Shown one piece after another: positions 7,239-11,893 of a stretch of 11,893 bases of DNA; position 1 is the first letter of the stretch; each line of letters starts with the position of its first letter. The DNA is from Pelagophyceae sp. CCMP2097 (lineage: Eukaryota; Sar; Pelagophyceae). The notes under the pieces were generated by a model. It worked only from the letters and a program-made list of their open reading frames with translations, did not search any database and was not told the origin of the DNA. The DNA lies in assembly GCA_026770575.1 (NCBI GenBank), contig MU657449.1:15237-27129 (forward strand). The letters are read 5' to 3'. The position numbers and the translations under genes were made by a program.

Positions 7239-7792
7239 TACAAGGGGTATCGGCGATGAAGCCGATCTCAATGGGCGCAAGTTTGTGCCTCCCAGAGGCC
7301 GCCTGCGGGGGTGGGCGTGGTCGCTATGGGCCTCCCTGCCCCCGGGGTGTCCGTGACATGATCAGCCTCGAGGAGGGCGCCTTGCAAGGGCGTGAACAAG
7401 CGTTTCCCCAAATTTTTGGACTTGATAAAATCTTTATTTGCCTCCTTACCTTGATTTTGAACTGATTTTGCCTCCGTATTGCGAAGGTTCGGGCCCGGCT
7501 GACCATCGCAGGATCGCAGGATTCGAAATTCTGGCTATGTGACGGGGCGGGTCCATACGTACTGGGGTGGTATTTGACGAACCCCGGACGAGTGCCGCGA
7601 GTGGCGCTTCAGACGCGCCAAAACAGACGTTTGGATTTCCAGCTTGAGCGTTCTTAACAGAAGATTTTTGTGGGTCTCAGCATTTCCGGACTCAGCGCGA
7701 CGTCCTCTATCACTCCCAACAGAGCCAAAATCCAACCGACGAAAACTGCGATGGACAGAAAGTCCTCGGCGTCATTGCCGATACCCCTTGTA
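7239..7792. mobile_element. 554-bp MITE-like element with 19-bp TIRs and TA flanks
   Basis: TACAAGGGGTATCGGCGATGA at 7239-7259 is inverted at 7772-7792 with one mismatch (CGATGA against CAATGA). Taking the outermost TA as target duplication leaves TIRs CAAGGGGTATCGGCRATGA. The weaker match gccga continues inward. The interior has no transposase frame. The left end is 106 bp upstream of the phosphatase start codon, so it may lie in or near that promoter. A Tc1/mariner-type origin is inferred only from the TA flanks. Confidence 0.7.
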
Positions 7793-7914
7793 GTATTTCC
7801 GGGAAAGGTCCGAAAGGGTTGCGCCCCCCTATCGGGTCGCTGCTGCGCAAAAAAGGGAAGGTTGCGCGACGGGCTAAGGGTCCAACAAACGACTCGGGCG
7901 AGATACTGCTGCGT

Positions 7915-8164
7915 TTAATCGTTCATCGCACCAGGCTCTGCCTGCTCGTCGGAGTCGCCCCAAGGCACGGTCTGGGCACCAGGGGCCTGGGCACCAGGGG
8001 CCGTCGGAGTCAAAGATTTTGGAGTCTTTCACTTGACTGATTCGTTCAACTTCAACTTCGGCAAGAGACGCAGCCACTGCCGCTGCGGCAAGGTCCTCGT
8101 CGAATTCTCGACCTGCTGCTCCTGTTAAAAACCTGCACGGTGGAGCCGGACCTTGGACTCTCAT
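7915..8164 (-). CDS. Weak candidate: short unrecognised gene or 3' end of one
   Basis: On the minus strand an ATG at 8164 opens a frame that includes REFDEDLAAAAVAASLAEVE, an acidic-alanine helix that loosely resembles a ubiquitin-interacting motif but has the serine one residue out of register. A 46-nt intron (8032-7987, gtgaaa...gcccag) in phase 0 would join it to a tail reading TVPWGDSDEQAEPGAMND and TAA at 7917-7915, giving about 67 residues. Alternatively a good acceptor (gtttttaacag ending at 8122) would make this the last part of a longer gene whose upstream exons I could not find. Unspliced, the frame continues to a stop at 7874. No family is recognised. Confidence 0.25.
7972..8000. 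repeat. 15-bp tandem duplication ctgggcaccaggggc
   Basis: ctgggcaccaggggc occurs at 7972-7986 and 7987-8001 with no change. On the minus strand it duplicates a cag end (tgcccag) that could act as a splice acceptor. The 15-bp shift keeps the frame of the candidate at 7915-8164. Confidence 0.85.
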
Positions 8165-8560
8165 GGGTGCCGGGGGTCTCCCCTCGGACACCCAGCCGTC
8201 GCTGCGCTCTCCGCACGTCGCGGTGCGACTCGTCGCTGCGCTCCTCGCACCCGCATCGTTCGCCAGACCCTGGACACTCACGACAGAGGCCCGTCGCGGA
8301 GCGACTCCGGCTCGTCGCTCCGCTCCTCGCACCCGCCTTGCTTTCCAGACCTTAGGCTCCCGCGACTGCCGGGGAGAGACCCCCCGGACCCCCCTTCCAG
8401 TCGCTCCGCTCCCCGAAGGCGGCGCTACAGTCCTCGGACTCTGCCGGGTGCCGGGGGGGCTACCGCCCCGCCTGACCCCCCCGCCGTCGCTGCGCTCCTT
8501 CTCCCGTCGCCGGCGCGACTCGTCTCGTCCCTGCGCTTCGCGGAGACAGAGTTTCGAAGC
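8146..8560. repeat. Diverged ~86-bp minisatellite
   Basis: gtcgct(c/g)cgctc occurs at 8198, 8232, 8314, 8400 and 8486; the last three are exactly 86 bp apart. Between them the units share ggactct...gggtgccggggg...cccc and ctcctcgcacccgc...ccagacc segments. The copies are well diverged, with indels. Long plus-strand frames cross it, but they are Arg/Ser/Pro-rich by-products of the repeat. A related single unit lies at 11249-11392. Confidence 0.75.
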
Positions 8561-8766
8561 GCATGAGGGCCCTGGGGGGCGTGCGAGGTCGGGGCTTGTT
8601 AAATCGCGTTGGAAGCATTGGAAGCGGTTAATAAGGAGGAGGGTCTACTTGGAAGACGAGCTCAAGGTCCGAACGCGAACGGCGTCAAACTGCACGCGTG
8701 GTGCCCTGCAGGGTGATCCCCATTCTCCGACATAGAGCCTCGTGGTGGACGTTGGGAAAGGGACAA
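8561..8766. other. Intergenic, no gene seen
   Basis: Mixed-composition DNA between the minisatellite and the CCGTTGGA element. I see no supportable feature. Confidence 0.5.
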
Positions 8767-8913
8767 CCCGGTCCAACGGACCGCAAAACCCCAACGGACC
8801 TCTCCGCTAACGCTCCGAATTCCGTTGGACCCCCACCCCTCGAGTTCCGTTGGATTTTACGGTCTGCTAACGCTCTAGTTCCGTTGGATTTTTTTGCAGT
8901 CCGTTGGACCGGG
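8767..8913. repeat. 147-bp CCGTTGGA inverted-repeat element
   Basis: The ends are inverted: cccggtccaacggaccgcaa at 8767-8786 against ttgcagtccgttggaccggg at 8894-8913, with one mismatch. Inside are more ccaacgga or tccgttgga motifs (near 8791, 8821, 8851 and 8880) and two gctaacgct copies. It is therefore a nested, modular hairpin rather than a simple TIR element. A cluster of the same motif lies at 11184-11246. Confidence 0.8.
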
Positions 8914-9557
8914 TCGCAAAAAAGTGACCAGACTACTCTGAGGGAAAAGAAAGAGATATTCCCATTTGCAAACAGCGTCAGACGATCACTATCAAACAGA
9001 AGTGGAGGTTCATTAATTACATCATCAAGGTCGATAATTGAAATGTAAATAAGTTGAATATGGACGTTCATTTTGAGTCCCGAATTTTGCAAAGTGAAGT
9101 AAAGTAATGTTTTTTTCAGAACGAGATCTTCGGATTTGATAAAATCTAGGCCTCTTTCCGGGGGTCGTTATTGAAGATCACCCATGTGTAATTTTGTCTG
9201 TCCGTCTAATTCGCGGTTCCATCCATGCAGAACCCTTGGTCGCTGAACAAAAGAATGCATATGCAGCATGCTGCTGCGCGGAGTTGCGAGGGTGGCGCGG
9301 GGCTTGGGCCGGTTATGCCGGTCCTCCTTTCGCCGCTGCGACATCAACATCGAAATGGGAATCAACCTAAAGTTGAAAATGATCTTAATTTTTTTGCTTT
9401 AAGCGGCCTTTAAAGCTGAAAATGAAGGAGTTATCTGAATTCTAAGGGGCCTTACTTAAAATACCTCTCTCTGAGCCTCCAAATAGGCCTATTTAAAGCT
9501 GCGATTTGCTCGGCTTTTAAACGAGTTCAGCGAGTCACTCGCGCGATTTGAGGTCGG
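8914..9557. other. Intergenic, no gene seen
   Basis: AT-rich to about 9220, then a GC-rich patch (9280-9340), then AT-rich again. It contains the motif ttgataaaatc at 9136-9146 and agtgaagtaaagtaatg near 9092-9110, similar to the units in the foldback element. No gene or RNA is supportable. Confidence 0.5.
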
Positions 9558-9774
9558 ATGCCATGCATATGGTCGAATACCGCCCGCGCCGGTGTTCGCG
9601 CGGGTGCCGGCGCCCGCGCTGATACCCGCGCCGCGCGGCGAAGTTTGAACGAAAGGCACAGCCGGAGTCGCTGGCGCGGGGCGCCGCTACTTGTAAAAGT
9701 GGACGACTCGTTCGGTGCCCGCGGCGTCGCCGCCGCGCGCAGCTCCGGCGGCGAGGCGCCCCCGCCGCCTCCCG
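9558..9774. other. GC-rich flank of repeat copy B
   Basis: Very GC-rich, with self-complementary gcgccggtg/cgccggcgc stretches. It directly precedes the region shared with copy A. Because copy A is cut by the window edge, this may belong to the same element. Open frames crossing it are Arg/Ala-rich and not credible. Confidence 0.5.
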
Positions 9775-10405
9775 GTGCGCTGTCTCGAAGTTGGGCTCAA
9801 TCTCGGCTCAATTTATCGGCGGGCCGCGTCGTGGAGCGCGTCGCTCTCGCAAAGATTGGTGGTCCCGCCAGCCGCGTCGCGGCGGCGCCGCCTCCCGAGG
9901 GTTCGTGGGCCCGTCGCTTCCGACACCCGCGCCCAGCTGCCCGCCGGCCGAGGTTCGAGCGTCGGCGTTGTGGTATGCTTTTCCGTCTCGGGTCGATAAC
10001 AAGGCGGCGCGGCGGCACTTTCGCTCGAAACTTCGGCCGGCCCCGCCTCCGCCGGGCCCGCCCCGCCGTCGCAGTATGAAGCGAATGCAACGCCGGCGCC
10101 GCGCTTGGCGCGCTGCGCCGCGGTTGTAAGGCTCCCCCGTCGCACCACGGCGGCGCTTTCGCTTCAAACACGACCTATATGGGACCCAGTCGCCACCGTG
10201 GAGCCGCCGGAGGGCGCCCCCCCCCGAGAGGCCCGTCAGCCGCGATAATGTCACTTCGGCATCCTGGAAATAGACTTGATAAAATCACCTTTAACCAGCT
10301 ACATCCTTTTTGGCTTAAAAGTGGAAAAGTAGATACCTTTCGATCTTGGCGCTTAAAACTGAGTTTAAAACCCAGCTCGCTTAAAATATAGATAATTTTC
10401 AGCTT
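9775..10405. repeat. Dispersed repeat, copy B
   Basis: Same orientation and nearly the same length as copy A (1-628), with a constant offset of about 9.77 kb. Copy B carries an extra short duplication (gctcaatctcggctcaat near 9796-9813) and lacks a few bases elsewhere. Similarity stops at ttcagctt (10398-10405) exactly as copy A stops at 621-628, which marks the true right end of the element. In copy B the following sequence does not resemble VPS26C. Confidence 0.9.
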
Positions 10406-10772
10406 AAGCCAGCCTACTCGCGTTTCAAAGTGTCCTCTAGACGACATACCAGTGGCGCCCGGGGGTCTGCATTACCTCCGGTGCGCCATGGTAATCTAAC
10501 CCGGGGATTTGTACACCGCCGCGTGTTTGCCTCCGTCTCTCGGCCCAACCCGGTAGTGGGCCAGTGCTGCGAGACACGGCGCAGAGAGGCCGGCGTCCCG
10601 CAGCACGACGTTCACCGGCGTCGCGGCGTCGTGGCGGTCGGAGCCACGACGCCGGAGCCCGGATTTCCCCGCTTAGATCGACGGACCACCGGAGGCTCCG
10701 ACATTGGGGCAACAGTGCGCGCGCCTGTTGCTACGGCACGGGGGCTGGCGAGGTTTGAATTTTGTAAATAAA
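10406..10772. other. GC-rich island without a convincing gene
   Basis: A plus-strand frame runs to a TAA at 10769-10771 embedded in taaataaatt, but has no ATG. A minus-strand frame is open from 10672 to a TAG at 10498-10496 and reads plausibly (VNVVLRDAGLSAPCLAALAH) but also lacks ATG and a clear acceptor. A perfect hairpin ggcgtcgtggc/gccacgacgcc spans 10625-10653 with a 7-nt loop. AATAAA-like sequences follow at about 10766 and 10811. It could be an RNA gene or gene remnant; I cannot decide. Confidence 0.3.
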
Positions 10773-10774
10773 TT

Positions 10775-10868
10775 GTGAACTGTTATTCACGATCACCTTC
10801 TTTTTTTTTGAATAAACGCAAACTGAAGTAAATCCGAAAGTATTTACTATAATTTACTTCCAGTTCAC
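10775..10868. repeat. Nested inverted repeat, GTGAACTG ends
   Basis: gtgaactg at 10775-10782 pairs with cagttcac at 10861-10868. Inside, aactgaagtaaat (10821-10833) pairs with atttacttccagtt (10852-10865) apart from one extra base. The right arm is shared by both pairings. AAGTAAAT and AAAGTATTTA units resemble those of the foldback element at 4261-4760. Confidence 0.6.
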
Positions 10869-11183
10869 TTTACTATATTGTGAACGTCCGACGCTGCTTG
10901 CAAATGGAGGTCGCCTGGCTTCGGGGCTTGTGGATAATATATTGTTGGCACGGGATGGGGCGTTGTTGCTGGCGCGTGTACTGGAACGAGCGGGCAAAGG
11001 CAGAGGGAAGCTCCGACGGGCCATGTCCACCATTATCGTCGAAGCCTCCCTCTTGGGTCAAGTGGTTCTCTTACCCACTCCCGCCGAGTTATTCTCTGTG
11101 GCTCCTTGGCTGACTGTGCTCTTCCACACCCTGCTCGTCCACGACGCGCGTCGCGTAAGCCACCCTCCCGTCGAGTTGAAGTC
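10869..11183. other. Unassigned stretch with one long open frame
   Basis: A plus-strand frame from about 10930 stays open to 11442. Its part between an internal ATG near 11022 and 11190 is hydrophobic (VVLLPTPAELFSVAPWLTVL). It has no upstream ATG, no recognisable domain, and runs on into repeat sequence, so I do not call it a gene. Confidence 0.3.
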
Positions 11184-11246
11184 ACCAACGGGCAGCTCCA
11201 TCCAACGGGCGCCTGACGGCGTCCGTTGGACACCGCCATCCGTTGG
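11184..11246. repeat. CCAACGG/CCGTTGG motif cluster
   Basis: Four copies of ccaacgg or its inverse occur. ccaacgggcgcc (11202-11213) and ggcgtccgttgg (11218-11229) form a 12-bp stem with one mismatch and a 4-nt loop. It is related to the element at 8767-8913. Confidence 0.7.
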
Positions 11247-11248
11247 CC

Positions 11249-11392
11249 TCGTCGCTCCGCTCCTCGGGAAAAGTATTTACAAACGTGACGCCGGCTTTGA
11301 AGGGTTCGCTGCACTCTCTGATGATCTTCGCTCGCCCGCCGAGTCACGCCGCTTGGAAATGTGTCGGAGGGAGACCCCCGGGACCCCCCTAA
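11249..11392. repeat. Lone diverged unit related to the 86-bp minisatellite
   Basis: It begins gtcgctccgctcctcg and ends gggagacccccgggacccccct, matching the two conserved blocks of the repeat units near 8314-8399. The middle is unrelated. The same two repeat types (CCGTTGGA and this one) are therefore neighbours at both places. Confidence 0.55.
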
Positions 11393-11667
11393 ACAAACGC
11401 GATAGCCTATCACGGAAATGCCTCTGGTGGATTTGCCACTAAGCTCCCCAGATTATAATTGGTTTCCTGAATCGCATGTTTCTCGATCGCGATTTGGGAG
11501 AGTGAGCGCAATCGATCTCCGATAGTGCCATCGCTTCGGAACTGGTTGCGGGTGCCCATGAACCAACTTCTGCAAAAGACCGTTAGCCCCCCCGGCTCCT
11601 GTGCAGTGTTGAAATCAAAATTGGATTTAAATACTCCTTAATATCACCAAAATTCGGGGTTGATTTT
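11393..11667. other. Intergenic, no gene seen
   Basis: Short similarity aaccaacttct near 11562 is shared with 5056. No gene, RNA or further repeat was recognised. Confidence 0.5.
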
Positions 11668-11735
11668 AAAAATAAGCACTTGGTATAAACGGGGGGTGAT
11701 TTTCACCCCCAGTTTATACCAAGTGCTTATTTTTT
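11668..11735. repeat. Near-perfect 68-bp hairpin
   Basis: The left arm 11668-11699 (aaaaataagcacttggtata... ending ggggggtga) and right arm 11702-11735 (tcaccccc... ending tgcttattttt) are complementary almost throughout, leaving a tiny loop. The core ttggtataaac recurs once more, inverted and partly matching (ggtttataccaa), at 11811-11822. Confidence 0.9.
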
Positions 11736-11893
11736 GCGGGACGCTTATTTCCTGTCGTCCGTATTTTTGTGTCGGGAAAATCCGGGAAGACCGAAATCGA
11801 GGGCAAAGTTCGGTTTATACCAACTTGGAATTCCTAGGTTCTAGCCCTCTCTTTTGGCAGAAAGTCTTTCTCGGGCGGTAGGGATTTCTCAGC
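11736..11893. other. Window end, no gene seen
   Basis: It contains a further ggtttataccaa copy related to the preceding hairpin. Nothing else is supportable. Confidence 0.5.

Noticed and set aside
8153..8735. Long Arg/Ser/Pro-rich plus-strand frames of 137 and 190 codons.
   Set aside because: They are translations of the 86-bp minisatellite and run in two frames at once, with no domain.
1..10405. Repeats A and B as the two LTRs of one retrotransposon.
   Set aside because: They are in direct orientation about 9.8 kb apart, but the sequence between them holds two cellular genes and no gag, reverse transcriptase or integrase. B matches only 85-90%, and no TG...CA ends were seen.
10930..11442. 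A 170-codon plus-strand frame with a hydrophobic central part.
   Set aside because: It has no ATG at its start, no recognised family, and runs into CCAACGG and minisatellite-type repeats.

Overview
The window reads as nuclear DNA of a GC-rich unicellular eukaryote, most likely a microalga or related protist. The two recognisable genes have GC-rich exons and short GT-AG introns (55-120 nt), with GTGCGT as the usual donor. They lie in a lower-GC, repeat-filled background with no bacterial-style operons. I cannot assign a lineage; a pelagophyte, haptophyte or prasinophyte-like alga would fit, but this is a guess from style only. || Layout: 1-628 is a dispersed repeat (copy A) whose second copy (B) lies at 9775-10405. 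At 713-2280 (+) is a nine-exon gene for VPS26C (DSCR3), the arrestin-fold subunit of the endosomal Retriever complex. All exons were joined by hand, including a 16-nt micro-exon. From 2281 to 6277 no gene is recognised. That stretch holds a G-rich telomere-like tract, a weak candidate multi-exon gene (2932-3811), a 146-bp inverted repeat, a 500-bp foldback element, TTACGGTAA palindrome clusters and a 390-bp MITE with a long perfect terminal inverted repeat and TA target duplication. At 6278-7133 (-) is a three-exon gene for a probably secreted histidine phosphatase. A second MITE-like element (7239-7792) lies about 100 bp upstream of its start codon. || From 7793 to the end there is a weak candidate for a short minus-strand gene (7915-8164), a diverged ~86-bp minisatellite, a modular CCGTTGGA inverted-repeat element, repeat copy B, a GC-rich island without a convincing gene, and a near-perfect 68-bp hairpin. 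|| The two confident genes are not functionally linked as far as the sequence shows: one is an endosomal trafficking subunit, the other a phosphatase of unknown substrate. No transposase, reverse transcriptase, rRNA, tRNA or CRISPR was recognised. All mobile-looking elements here are non-autonomous. The more unusual content is the exon-intron structure of VPS26C and the density of inverted-repeat elements.
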